64,000 nt of DNA from Ovis canadensis (taxonomy: Eukaryota > Chordata > Mammalia > Artiodactyla > Bovidae), in NCBI RefSeq assembly GCF_042477335.2, contig NC_091257.1, positions 46,780,501 through 46,844,500 on the forward strand, written 5' to 3'. A model generated the notes under the pieces. It had not been told where the DNA came from. It saw only the letters and a list, made by a program, of their open reading frames with translations, and did no database searches. Shown here piece by piece: positions 21,893 to 33,599 of this stretch (position 1 is its first letter; each line of letters begins with the position of its first letter). The position numbers and the translations under genes were made by a program.

Positions 21893-23130
21893 AAAGTAAT
21901 GCTCAAAATTCTGCAAGCCAGGCTTCAGCAGTACATGAACCATGAACTTCCAGATATTCAAGCTGGTTTTAGAAAAGGCAGAGGAACTAGAGATCAAATT
22001 GCCAACATCTGCTGGATCATCGAAAAAGCAAGAGAGTTCCAGAAAAATATCTATTTCTGCTTTATTGACTATGCCAAAGCTTTTGACTGTGTGGATCACA
22101 ATAAACTGTGGAAAATTCTGAAAGAGACTGGAATCCCAGACCACCTGATCTGCCTCTTGAGAAACCTGTATGAAGCTCAGGAAACAACAATTAGAACTGG
22201 ACATGGAACAGACTGGTTCCAAATCAGGAAAAGAGTACGTCAAGGCTGTATATTATCACCCTGTTTATTTAACTTATATGCAGAGCACATCATGAGAAAC
22301 ACTGGGCTAGAAGAAGCACAAGCTGGAGTCAAGATTGCCAGGAGAAATATCAATAACCTCAGATATGCAGATGACATCACCCTTATGGCAGAAAGTGAAG
22401 AGGAACTAAAGAGCCTCTTGATGAAAGTGAAAGACGAGACTGAAAAAGTTGGCTTAAAGCTCAACATTTAGAAAACTAAGATCATGGCATCTGTTCCCAT
22501 CACTTCATGGGAAATAGATGGGAAACAGTGGCAGACTTTATTTTAGGGGCTCCAAAATCACTGTAGATGGTGATTGCAGCAATGAAATTAAAAGATGCTT
22601 ACTCCTTGGAAGGAAAGTTATGACCAACCTAGACAGCATATTAAAAACAGAGACATTACTTTGTCAACAAAGGTCCATTCAGTCAAGGCTATGGTTTTTC
22701 CAGTAGTCATGTATGGATGTGGGAATGGACTATAAAGAAAGCTGAGGGCCGAAGAATTGATGCTTTCGAACTGTGGTGTTGGAGAAGACTGTTGAGAGTC
22801 CCTTGGACTGCAAGGAGATCCAACCAGTCTATCCTAAAGTAGATCAGTCCTGGGTATTCATGGGAAGGACTGATGCTGAAGCTGAAACTGCAATACTTTG
22901 GCCACCTGATGTGAAGAGCTGACTCACTGGAAAAGACCGTGGTGCTGGGAAAGATTGAGGGCAGGAGGAGAAGGGGATGACATAGGATGAGTTGGTTGGA
23001 TGGCATCACCGACTCAATAGACATGAGTCTGGGTAGGCTCCAGGAGTTGGTGATGGACAGGCGGGCCTGGCATGCTGCGGTTCATGGGGTCACAAAGAGT
23101 CGGACACAACCGAGCAACTGAACTGAGCCA
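21893..23130 (+). mobile_element. BovB (RTE LINE), 5'-truncated, with part of the RT open
   Basis: The open frame 21899-22471 (190 aa) keeps the RT motifs in order: FIDYAKAFDCVDH (motif A), RQGCILSPCLFNLY (motif B) and YADD (motif C). It ends at a stop in GLKLNI*, where other copies continue, so the C-terminal part is broken. No endonuclease domain is present. The 3' end is gacacaaccgagcaactgaa, the usual BovB terminus. BovB is the autonomous partner that mobilises Bov-tA/Bov-A SINEs. Ruminant BovB is known to descend from horizontal transfer. Confidence 0.95.
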
Positions 23131-23315
23131 GTTACATTCTTCCTTGTTCTGAGGGGGTGGGACATGCAGACTTTTTGTTAACCTATAATCTTAAAACTTT
23201 CTTCAAATAAGTTTGTAAATCTCCTTTCTAGGATTTATTTTAATATGACTTGTGTAGTGCACATTTGAGTTGCAATTAATTTCTAGTAAAGGCTTCCTGT
23301 GACTGCTTAAAGACA

Positions 23316-23362
23316 GAGGGACATCCCCAGTGGTGCAGTGGTTAAGACTCCCTGCTTCCCAA
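23316..23362 (+). repeat. CHR-type SINE, 5' half
   Basis: acatccccagtggtgcagtg and gttaagactccctgcttcc. The element is cut at 23362 by the L1 insertion; its remainder is at 24928-25020. Confidence 0.85.
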
Positions 23363-24156
23363 TAAATGCTGGAGAGTGTGTGGAGAAAAGGGAAACTTTA
23401 CACTGTTGGTGAGAATGCAAACTAGTACAGCCACTATAGAGAACAGCATGGAGATTCCTTTAAAAACTGGAAATAGAACTGCCATATGACCCAGCAATCC
23501 CACTGCTGGGCATACACACTGAGGAAACCAGAATTGAAAGAGACACTTGCACCCCAATGTTCATCGCAGCACTGTTTATAATAGCCAGGACATGGAAGCA
23601 ACCTAGATGTCCATCAGCAGATGAATGGATAAGAAAGCCGTGGTACATATACACAATAGAGTATTACTCAGCCATTAAAAAGAATACATTTGAATCAGTT
23701 CTAATGAGGTGGATGAAACTGGAGCCTATTATACAGAGTGAAGTAAGCCAGAAAGAAAAACACCAATACAGTATACTAATGCATATATATGGAATTTAGA
23801 AAGATGGTAACGATAACCATGTACGTGAGACAGCAAAAGAGACACAGATGTCTAGAACAGTCTTTTGGACTCTGTGGGAGAGGGAGAGGGTGGGATGATT
23901 TGGGAGAATGGCATTGAAACATGTATATCATATGTGAAAAGAATCACCAGTCCAGGTTCGATGTATGATACAGGATGCTTGGGGCTGGTGCCCTGGGATG
24001 ACCCAGAGGGATGGTATGGGGAGGGAGGTGGGAGGGGGGTTCAGGATGGGGAACATGTGTACACCCGTGGCAGATGCATGTTGATGTATGGCAAAACCAA
24101 TACAATATTATAAAGTAATTAGCTTCCAATTAAAATAAATATATATTTTAAAAAAT
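23363..24156 (+). mobile_element. L1 (ruminant), 5'-truncated
   Basis: Starts taaatgctggagagtgtgtg, passes gacccagcaatcccactgct and ggttcaggatggggaacatg, and ends cttccaattaaaataaat (AATAAA at 24134-24139) followed by a short A-run. Few differences from the young L1 3' end seen at 54201-54335. Confidence 0.92.
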
Positions 24157-24928
24157 CTTACTCTAAAAAAATAAAATAGAAATTCATGCTATCTAAAAGC
24201 CTGAGCTTTTAAACACTACACTATATTGCTCCTTTTTATTATCTTACATTGCAAACTTAAGAAACAATAAATATATAATTTTACATTTTCCAGTAGTCAT
24301 GTACAGATGTGAGAGTTGGACCATAAAGAAGACCAAGTGCCGAAGAATTGATGCTTTCAAACTCTGGTGTTGGAGAAGACTTTTTAGAGTTCCTTGGACT
24401 GCAAGGTGATCCAACCAGTCAATCCTAAAGGAAATCAACCCCGACTATTCATTGGGAGGACTGATGCTGAAGCTGAAGGCCCAATACTTTGGTCGCCTGA
24501 TAAGAAGAGCCAGCTCATTATAAAAGACCCTGATGCTGGGAAAGATTGAAGGCAGGAAGAAAAGGAGATGACAGAGGATGAGGTGGTTGGATGGCAACAC
24601 CAACTCAATGAACATGAGTGTGAGCAAAATCCGAGAGATGATGTACAGGGAAACCTGGTGTGATACAGTCCACTGGGTTGAGGAGAGTTGGACACGACTG
24701 AGCGACTGAAGAATAGCAACAAGCATATTATGTAGAAATATTAAGGAATGTCATCAGAACAATGTAAAAGAGAAGAAAATGTTTTAATCTACAGAAAGGA
24801 GTTTAGGGCAGGGAAAGACCAACCCAAGTGACTGCTATTTCTCAATATAAGCTTGCTGGAATTTTTTATTTAGGTACTATATACATGTATAATATAATAA
24901 AAAAATTATATAACAACAACAAAAAAAA
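24157..24928 (+). repeat. Probable L1 3'-transduced segment
   Basis: Sequence between the L1's own end and a second poly(A): includes a BovB fragment (24288-24717), an AATAAA at 24896-24901 and an A-run at 24921-24929. The duplicated target site lies directly after. Confidence 0.6.
24288..24717 (+). repeat. BovB 3' fragment inside the transduced segment
   Basis: ttttccagtagtcatgtaca through gatgctgaagctgaaggccc to gttggacacgactgagcgac. Confidence 0.93.
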
Positions 24929-25020
24929 AGACTCCCTGCTTCCAATGCAGGGCACACAGGTTTGATCCCTAGTTATGGGACTAAGATCCCAAATGCCACG
25001 TAGCAGAGCCAAAATAAAAA
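24928..25020 (+). repeat. CHR-type SINE, 3' half
   Basis: Repeats aagactccctgcttccaa, then ggcacacaggtttgatccct and tgggactaagatccc; continues the element started at 23316. Confidence 0.85.
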
Positions 25021-25194
25021 GACAGATAGACATAAATGAATCATCACTCTCTGCATCCAGAGGTGGCTTCTTGTCCTCTCCCCTTGACTCCAGGTTGACC
25101 CTAGGTCTGCCTGAACAACAGAATGGGCTTCAAGTGATGCTGAACCAGTTCTGAGTCTCACCTTTATGAATACAGCTTCTCCTCCTTGCTTCCT

Positions 25195-25391
25195 TGGGCT
25201 TCCCCGGTGACTCATTTGGTAAAGAATCTGCCTGCAGTGTGGGAGACTTGGGTTCGATCCCTGGGTTGGGAAGATCCCCTGGAGAAGGCAACGGCTACCC
25301 ATACCAGTATTCTGGCCTGGAGAATTCCATGGACTGTATAGTCCATGGGGTCACAAAGAGGTGGACACGACTGAACGACTTTCACTTCACT
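25195..25391 (+). repeat. Bov-tA SINE
   Basis: gggcttccccggtgactcat through gtggacacgactgaacgact, slightly shortened in the tail. Confidence 0.93.
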
Positions 25392-25671
25392 CCCCTTCTT
25401 GCTCTGGGGACGCAGCCTCTCTGCACCCAGCTACCCCAGAGAAGCCAAGACCAGACAAAAAAATCCATGCGAAAGCTAGCCAAGAGGCCCAGCTCAGCTC
25501 CCAGGTGACAGCCACATGTGCAAGTTATCATGGGTGCTCTTACCCATTGAGTCCCAGGTGACTGCAACCTCAGCTGACATCACATGGAGAAAAGGAACCC
25601 CCCAGCTGAGCCCAGTCAACTCAGAGGCTAGTGGGAGAGTAAAATGATAAGCTTTAAGCCACTAAGTTGTT

Positions 25672-25790
25672 TTGAGATGGTGGGGTCTTTTCTTGTTTTG
25701 CTGTACTGCACAGCTAGCAGGATCTTAGCTCCTCAACCAAGGACTGATTTCAGGACCCAGCAATGAAAGTGCGAGTCCAAACCATGGAAA
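25672..25790 (-). repeat. CHR-type SINE
   Basis: Reverse: cagctagcaggatcttagct, cctcaaccaaggactgattt; diverged. Confidence 0.7.
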
Positions 25791-26469
25791 GTCGTGGAGT
25801 GGTTTCTTTACAAAACACTTCTCATCCACATTTCAATTCACTGCATGCAGTCTTGCTCTGGCCATTCACACTCCCGCAAGTCTGTGCCAGTAAAATTTGT
25901 AATTTAACAAATTGTCGGGAAACATGATAGACATGTCCCATTCTTGCCTTTCTGAAATTCCCACTGCATTTGATTACTAATCTTTCCCTGTTTAAAAAAT
26001 GCATGGGTAATATTTTCATATAGTTCAGAAACTGGAAAGCTTAAAATTGTCACCAGCAAGAAGCTTCCTCAGTTTATTTTCCACACCTGGCCAATTCCAC
26101 TCCCATCTCTGCCCCAAATAGGTAAAAATCATTCGTATTTTGTAAGATATCTTCCTCGAGTTTCTATTTATACAAACAAATATACATTATGTTTCTCCTC
26201 TTGCCACTTTTTAAACAAAATATGCATCTTACACACACTAGTCCACATTAACAACACATCCTGGAGGATTTTTACATGGTAGGAACTTGATTTTTTAAAT
26301 CATATTCCTTAAAAAAAAAAAAAAAAAACTTCTGCCATATGACTAGTTTTAGATTAAAATGCTGTTTATCCCACTGAAGAATTTCTAGACCACCCACAAA
26401 AATGTAAGAGATTTTAGAACATAGGTGGCTCTTTCCTTTTTAGATTCACAAACAGACCCCCAAAAGCAC
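25791..26469. other. Unassigned intergenic sequence
   Basis: No gene or confident repeat; A18-type run near 26310. Confidence 0.35.
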
Positions 26470-27115
26470 TATTTCTGAGGCCTGCCCTTACAAGGAGACA
26501 AAATAATCAGTAAGTAGATCATAATGGGTTTTTCCTGTTTCATCTTGTGTAAGATTTTTTTGATTGTAATGTAAGTGCCTGACATTAAGCTTCTGATTGC
26601 TAAAGCATTTATTTCAGAGACGTCTATCTCAAATAAACACATTGCCAGACGCACAATGGGACAAAGGGTCAGGCACCCCCAGTAGTACAGTCCCCCTTTA
26701 CAAAAGCCCTGGATAACCTAGATAACTGATGATACTTGAGTGATCCCACTTTCCCCCTTTCTGCACTTTAATTCCTGCTCTTATGTCTTAAATTCACCTA
26801 TAAAGAGTCAACCCAAGAAACCCTAGATACCGCATCCTTGACCCCAGTAAAGGCAGAACCCAAATTAACTCTCCTTCTCTCCCCACGATCTTGCTGTGTG
26901 GCCCTGTGATGTGTCTGTGTAATCCAGAGACTTGTGAGTCACAAACCTTGTCTTTTCAAAGTCCCCTGGTGGTTGTTGCTGAGGTGTGTCTTGCAATCGT
27001 ATCAAGAACCACAAGCGTTGGACCAGCCACACCATCACAAGACTGGCTCCAGTCAGTGGAGAGTCTGTTGGGGCTCCGCCAGGTGGTAGGGGCTCAGGGC
27101 ATTTCTAGTTAATAG
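26470..27115 (+). mobile_element. Possible solo LTR of an endogenous retrovirus
   Basis: Has the shape of an LTR: a TATA-like cacctataaagagtcaac at about 26794-26813, a pyrimidine-rich stretch (ctccttctctccccac) and a transcript-end-like gtgagtcacaaaccttgtct. No family match can be made by eye, no internal retroviral genes are present and the ends are not defined. Could equally be unique sequence. Confidence 0.3.
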
Positions 27116-27417
27116 CATAAAACATAACTCTGCCAAACAAATATTTCAATTTCAGAGTTTAAGTAGACCCATGCTTGTACTTGAAGAGACATGGAGACAA
27201 AAATAGAGAAAAGAATGGGACCCGAAACACACAAATCACCTCCACTTGTGATAAGTTCAAGAGCCTTTCCCATCTCTGTTCAGTGTTATGGGACAGCCTG
27301 GGTGGGAGAGGAATTTGTAGGAGAATGGATACATGCATATATATGTCTGAGTTCCTTTCTGTCCACTGAAATTATCACAACATTGGTTAAAATAGGCTAT
27401 GAGTGTCATTGTGTGCT
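27116..27417. other. Unassigned intergenic sequence
   Basis: The stretch gatacatgcatatatatgtc near 27330 to 27390 resembles an L1 3' tail; otherwise nothing. Confidence 0.35.
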
Positions 27418-27928
27418 TTCAGTTCAGTTCAGTTCAGTTCAGTCACTCAGTCGTGTCCAACTCTTTGCAACCCCATGAATTGCAGCATGCCATCACAAAC
27501 TCCCAGAGTTCACTCCAACTCACATCCATCGAGTCCGTGATGCCATCCAGCCATCTCATCCTCTGTTGTCCCCTTTTTCTCCTGCCCCCCATCCCTCCCA
27601 GCATCAGGGACTTTTCCAATGAGTCAACTCTTCACATGAGGTGGCCAAAGTACTGGAGTTTCAGCTTTAGCATCATTCCTTCCAAAGAACACCCAGGGCT
27701 GATCTCCTTTAGAATGGACTGGTTGGATCTCCTTGCAGTCCAAGGGACTCTCAAGAGTCTTCTCCAACACCACGGTTCAAAAGCATCAATTCTTCAGCAC
27801 TCAGCTTTCTTCACAGTCCAACTCTCACATCCATACATGACCACTGGAAAAACCATAGCCTTGACTAGACGGACCTTTGTTGGCAAAGTAATGTCTCTGC
27901 TTTTCAATATGTTATCTAGGTTGTCATA
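27418..27928 (-). repeat. BovB 3' fragment, reverse
   Basis: cagttcagttcagttcagtc terminus through tcgagtccgtgatgccatcc and actagacggacctttgttgg. Confidence 0.95.
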
Positions 27929-28332
27929 ACTTTGTGTCCAACTCTTTGTGACCCCACAGACATCCCTGGTGGCTCAGACAGTAAAGAATCCACCTGTAAT
28001 GTGGAAGACCTGGGTTCAGTCCCTGGATTGGGAAGATCGTCTGGAGAAGAACATAGCAACCCACTCCATGATTCTTGCCTGGAGAATCCCCAAGGACAGG
28101 AGAACCTGTCAGGCTACAGTCCATGGAACTGCAAACAGTCAGACATGACTGAGCAACTACTTTATTATTTTATTATTTAGACTGTAGCCCACCAAGCTCC
28201 TCTGTTCATGGAATTATCCCAGAGTGGGTTGCCATTTCCTCCTCCAGGGTATCTTCCTGACCCAGGGATCGAACCTGCGTCTCCTGTGTTGAAAGGTGGA
28301 TTCTTTACCACTGAGCCACCTGGGAAGTCACT
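27929..28332 (-). repeat. Bov-tA SINE split by a nested Bov-tA
   Basis: The outer reverse copy begins at 27929-27957 (tgtccaactctttgtgaccc) and resumes at about 28178 (gactgtagcccaccaagctc) to its head end at 28332. Confidence 0.88.
27958..28177 (+). repeat. Nested Bov-tA SINE
   Basis: catccctggtggctcagaca head through tcagacatgactgagcaact and a TTATT-rich tail. Confidence 0.9.
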
Positions 28333-28385
28333 TTTAAAATCAGCTATACTCCAGTAAAAAATATAAAGTTTAAAAAAAATACCAA

Positions 28386-28525
28386 GAGACCACTGGTGGT
28401 CCAGTGGCTAGAACTTCATGTTCCCAATGCAGGGGGCCTAGGTTTTCATCCCTGGTTGGGGAACTTGATCCCACATGCCACAACTAAGACTTGGCACAGC
28501 AAAATAAATAAATAATCTTATTTTT
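28386..28525 (+). repeat. CHR-type SINE
   Basis: gaccactggtggtccagtgg, gttcccaatgcagggggcct, then aaaataaataaataat tail. Confidence 0.85.
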
Positions 28526-28939
28526 AAAAAAGGTCTTTCCTTTAATCTTGTAACTGTAATGTATATTCAAGTAAAGCAGAAATGAAATGTTTCCCTGACA
28601 TATACACAGGCATCCCACTTTGGTGAGAAGGTCTTGTTCAAATTATTCTCATTAGAACAATTTGAGATTCATAAAAGGTAAAAGTAAATTAGTTCTTACC
28701 CTACCCCATACCATAACACTCAAAATTTCAAATGGAAAGAAAGTTACACAAGCCATAGAAGCATAAGAAAATTACTTAAGATTTTAAGATGTCTAGGTCT
28801 TTTTAAGCAAAACATAAAACCAGGGGAAACTTTGGCAGATTTTGTACCTGAAAATTTAAATCTCCTATAAGACAAAAGCCATTATAAACAAGCTAAACAT
28901 AAGTGCACCATAGAAACACATGTGACAAAGAATGCACAG
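28526..28939. other. Unassigned intergenic sequence
   Basis: No gene or confident repeat. Confidence 0.35.
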
Positions 28940-29108
28940 ATATATATATATGTATATATGTATACATATATATTGGAGAAGGAAATGGCAACCCATTCCA
29001 GTACTCTTGCCTGGAGAATCCCATGGAGGGAGGAGCCTGGTAGGCTACAGTCCATGGGGTCACAAAGAGTCGGACACAACTGAGCGACTTCACTCACTCA
29101 CTCACTCA

Positions 29109-29158
<50 letters not shown>

Positions 29159-29160
29159 TC
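28940..29160 (+). repeat. Bov-A SINE between AT microsatellites
   Basis: TA tract 28940-28972, Bov-A monomer 28973-29095 (tggagaaggaaatggcaacc..gacacaactgagcgacttca), then (CTCA)6 and a TA run to 29160. Confidence 0.92.
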
Positions 29161-30449
29161 TGCTTATCCAAATCAATAAAAATGACTAAAATTCAACAAA
29201 GGTGTGGGCAAACAATATGGGAGGGCAATTCACAGAAAAAAAATACAAATAACTAATAAATACATGAAAATACACTCAATTTAAATAACTGGGTAAATAT
29301 AAATGGGAAAAAATGAAAAGATTTGCAGTATTTAGTGTAAGAATATGAAGAAACAGGTGCTCCCATACCCTGCTGTTGGGATTAAATTGATATAAAATTT
29401 TTGGAACACAATTTAGTGGCATCAATCAGAATTTAAAATGGGTATTCTCTGTAACATAACAATTTTACACTGAGGAATCTCTTACGTGAATACATCTGTA
29501 CAAAGGTCCAAAAGTCCTTGAGACTGTTACTTAACTTCTCCAAGTCTGATCCTTCATTGATAAAGTATGCATTAAAATATGCATACCTCATTTGCTTATT
29601 AAGTGAGATAAATGGTCTGGTATATAAGTGTCAGTAAATATTATATATACCTATTATACATTGATATTACAATTATCAGCATTATCATCTCGTTATTTTC
29701 AGGACTTATCAATAATTATAAATTATAAACAAAAATGTCCATCATATGTTAAGAAGTAGCATGCATATGCACATATATATACACATGAAATCTCCAAGAC
29801 ATGTGAGCAAAATCATGTAAAATGTTTAAATTGTTGCCATTTATGTAACAATTTGTGTATGTGTCTGTGTGTGTGTGTGTATGGAAAGCAGAAGAGAAAA
29901 AATAAATGTGTTTTATAAAGGTCTAAAAGATACCAAGCTGTTATGTATGCCTAAAGTATTGGAACAAAAGGGAAAAGTGAAGAGACATACTTTTTCACTG
30001 AGTCACTCTGTATTGCCTAGATTTTGATCTTTCTGAACAGCCAATAGAAGCTGCAATGTTCCTTACAAAACCTGTGAACTTATCTGAAACATAACGGTTG
30101 GACCATATGACTTCAGTCAACTCTAACCAATGTGGCCATCTAGTTTTTCAGATTAGAAATGAAAGAAGATAATGTATAATCTAGATTCTGCACACCACTT
30201 AGGATGTCAGAGATTTATATCTATTTTTTTAATGGGTTGTATTTTTTTTAATGAGGTTGCTGAAGGTTTCTGGAAAATCATTTTATTGGTAAAAACGGCA
30301 GATTAATGAAGCATTTCTGAACAAAATTATTTCATCTTATTCTGATGAAGGAACTCTTCATTTGAGAAACCTATAATACTTTTACATCCTTTGATTAATA
30401 CCATACACACAAAGTGCAAGTGTCACTGAGTCATATCTGACTCTTTGCA
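29161..30449. other. Unassigned intergenic sequence
   Basis: AT-rich; short GT run at 29865-29882 and a Bov-A scrap (tgtcactgagtcatatctga) at 30421-30447. No gene. Confidence 0.4.
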
Positions 30450-30647
30450 TATAGTTAACATATTAATATTTCATCCTCACAATAACCCTATGAGGTAGCA
30501 ACTACTATTATCCTATTTTACTGCTGTGGAAATAGGAGAAAGGGCCATAGGCCAGTCAGCTGGGACCTAAACCCACCACGCATCTCACCGTCTATGCTCG
30601 TCAACTACTCCGCTGTACTGGTTGGGGCCTAAGCATATACTGTGCCT
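30450..30647 (-). repeat. MIR-core segment, near-identical to 51035..51232
   Basis: Contains the reverse MIR core (tcatcctcacaataacccta tgaggtag). The 198 bp differ from the copy in HACD1 intron 1 by about ten substitutions and no indels by eye, far too similar for two independent MIR copies. Confidence 0.85.
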
Positions 30648-30846
30648 CGCTCAGTCATGTCCAACTCTTTGTAACCCCATGGACTGTAGCCCACCAGGCT
30701 CCTCTGTCCATGGGATTCTCTAGGCAAGAATACTGGAGTGGATTGCCCATTCCCTTCTCCAGGGGATCTTCCCAACCCAGGGATCAAACCCAGGTCCCAC
30801 ATGTTGCAGGCACATTCTTTACTATCTGAGCCACCAGGAAAGCCCC
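30648..30846 (-). repeat. Bov-tA SINE
   Basis: cgctcagtcatgtccaactc through ctgagccaccaggaaagccc; directly abuts the MIR segment. Confidence 0.94.
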
Positions 30847-31144
30847 AATTATTAGTAATATGCTGACACAAGAGAATTCTCTAAAAAGATCTTCTGTTGT
30901 AAGGATAGTGCTCACATCCTTTCAGCACAGGGCCTCCTGTCAGTCTCAAAGCTCACCTCCTCTTCCCCTGCTCCTGTGAGCGATGCCAGAGGGCCAGGTT
31001 GGCTGGAAAATATCTCACTACAACTTCTGCATAATTGGAAATATTCACTATCAAAAGGCTCGCCAATCAGAATACCACATATATCCTAAAAGAGATAATG
31101 TCTAGGTTGCTCCTTTCCACTGTTCTGCTAAATGAAACTATAAT

Positions 31145-31459
31145 CTTTTTTTTTAATTAAATGATTTTATTTACTTATTTATTGGCTGTGCTGGCTCTTG
31201 GTTGCTGTGTGGGCTTTTCTCTAATTGCAATGAGTGGGGACTACTCTCCATTGCCATGTGCAGGTTTCTCAATGTGGTGGCTTCTCCCGTTGACGAGCAC
31301 AGGCTCTAGGGCACACAGGCTTCAGCAGTTGCAGCATGTGGGCTCATGTATGGACTTAGGTGAGCCACAGCATATGGGATCCTTGTGGACCAGGGATTGA
31401 ACCCATGTCTCCTGTACTGGCAGGTGGATTCTTTACCACTGAGCCACCAGGGAAGCCCT
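31145..31459 (-). repeat. Near full-length CHR-2-type SINE
   Basis: Reverse: T-rich tail, attggctgtgctggctcttg, gcaggtttctcaatgtggtg, ending actgagccaccagggaagcc. Confidence 0.9.
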
Positions 31460-31677
31460 AGCCTTCTCTTCTAATTCAAGATAAGGAAAACAGCTGAACA
31501 GAAGCCTTCATTCAAAAAGATAAAAAAGAAAAAAACATAGAAAAAGAAAATTCCACCAAAACAATTCCCTGGATGTGATATTAAATTCTACCACAGAAGT
31601 GAGTGAGTTTGATATGACACCAGGCACAATATAGTTGTTATAAAACCATTAAAAGCAAATTGTCATTAATTCCAATT

Positions 31678-31862
31678 AGCATTGATTATTTCTATTTGCC
31701 AAGCTCTGTGCTACATAGTTGTAGATGTTATCTCATTTGCATCTCAGGCAATTAATAACCCCATTTTACAGGAGACGACTCTGAAGCTTAAGAAAATTAA
31801 GTATTTCCCCCCAAATCTAGCACAGGTCTCACTCCCAGGCTCCAGGTCTTAACCATTATACC
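31678..31862 (-). repeat. MIR SINE
   Basis: tgccaagctctgtgctacat, gatgttatctcatttgcatc, ccccattttacaggagacga: the reverse MIR order. Confidence 0.75.
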
Positions 31863-32330
31863 TGTCATCATTCTATTGCTGAAAATAGCTGATTAGAGAA
31901 TTTTAAAATATCTAATAATAATAACCTACGGTATTGCTTATAACTTTGTTAGTATTTTTCAGGAAATATATCTGTGGACACTTTACCCCTAAATAAATAT
32001 TTATAGCTTTTGATGAATCCATTTTATTCACTACACGACTAGAATTAGCACTAAAACAACTCAGCCTTAATCCCACAGAAGTTCAAAATTAATGTGGTAA
32101 TGATTTCTTCTTTTAATGTTTACTGAACAAAACACATATTTTAAAATAAATAGAGTAAAAATAAAATTAAAAAATAACTTTTGAAGAGTAGGTAGATTGC
32201 AATAAAATAAAATGTATTGCAATAGAAATAAGACCATGCTAATTAATATCTTTACTATGCTGAAAATAAAGTTGAGCGAGTGAGTGAAGTAAAAAAAAAT
32301 AATAAAATAAGCAAATAAGCAAACTGTTCT
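31863..32330. other. Unassigned AT-rich sequence
   Basis: No gene or confident repeat. Confidence 0.35.
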
Positions 32331-32421
32331 ATGATATATAAAATAGATAACAAACAAGGACCTAATGTATAGAACAGGGAACTATACTTAATATTTTTCA
32401 ATAACCTATAAAGGAAAAGAA

Positions 32422-32452
<31 letters not shown>

Positions 32453-32680
32453 GTTGTATCCAACTCTTTGGGATCCCATGGACTGTAGGGATCCAGGAGC
32501 CTCTGTGCATGGGATTTTCCAGACAAGAATACTTGTCTTGGGAATTTCAGACAAGCAGTGGGTTGCCACTCCCTTCACCATATATATATATAACATAACT
32601 GTGAATCACTGTGCTGTACACTTGAAACTAACACAACACTGTATACCAACTATACTTCAGTTTTTAAAAACCAAAAATAA
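32331..32680 (+). repeat. L1 3' tail interrupted by a (GT)n and a Bov-A
   Basis: L1 parts 32331-32423 (cctaatgtatagaacaggga) and 32583-32680 (gtgctgtacacttgaaacta). In between a (GT)13 run (32424-32450) and a reverse Bov-A (32451-32581). Confidence 0.82.
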
Positions 32681-33588
32681 ATTTAATTTTTAAAACACAA
32701 AAAATAAGCAAACTCAGTAAGTGTTTTCAAGGTATACAAGCATTTAAAGTTAAATCACAGGAAATATTTTAAAATACTTCTTCAAAAACCATCTGAATGT
32801 AATTACATAAAGTATATAATTCCATAAGCATAATATACAATAAGGATTTTTCAGGGCCAAAAATGCTTCATAACTATGAACATGTACAACCTGTAAAATA
32901 ACCAACATTTTCACAAACCTGTTTTTATAGGCCTTTTTTGCTACCTTATGCTCATACCTAACTTTTTTGTTACCTATCACATTGTTAGTTCACACTGCCT
33001 ACTACATATAGTATCAACTCTTCTGCAGAAAAAAAAAATTATCCTGAAATTTGCAAATTTCCAATTAAAAAATGTGATACATTTTAATGATAAAAAATCA
33101 GCTTTTATATAAATTATCTTATATATGTTCCTTTTGGAATTGAAACAAAAAAGTAATACTAGATTTTAGAGCAAATGCTTATGCATACAAGTCACAAAGT
33201 TATACCTTTGAAAAAAAATTTGATGTTAAAAATCAACATTCTCCCAACTGAAAACTGTTTAAGTCATTTTTTTCCCTTCTTGAGTAAAGTTATTGTAAAT
33301 TAGTCTTTCCATTTCCTCAGTTCCTAAGATTAATTTCTTTTGTAAAGTTTTTAATAAAGTTCAGTTAAAGTATACTCAATAAAACTAGCTTCAGAACATA
33401 TCCATTTAACCACAAACCTATTTTAGTCAAGTGATGATTAAATTATAAATCACTCAGGCAAATTATAATTATTTTCTATTGTGCATATTTCTCAAAAACA
33501 GTAACACATATGTTTTTCAAAATCTTGAATATATTCCTTTTAAGAAGCGTGTGTGTCTTTAATTACCAAAAGAAACTAGAAGTTGTTC
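32681..33588. other. Unassigned AT-rich unique sequence
   Basis: No gene or repeat in about 900 bp. Confidence 0.4.
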
Positions 33589-33599
33589 AATGAACAATA

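Noticed and set aside
27399..27929. A 176-aa + strand open frame
   Set aside because: It is the antisense reading of a reverse BovB 3' end; the same peptide appears at other BovB copies.
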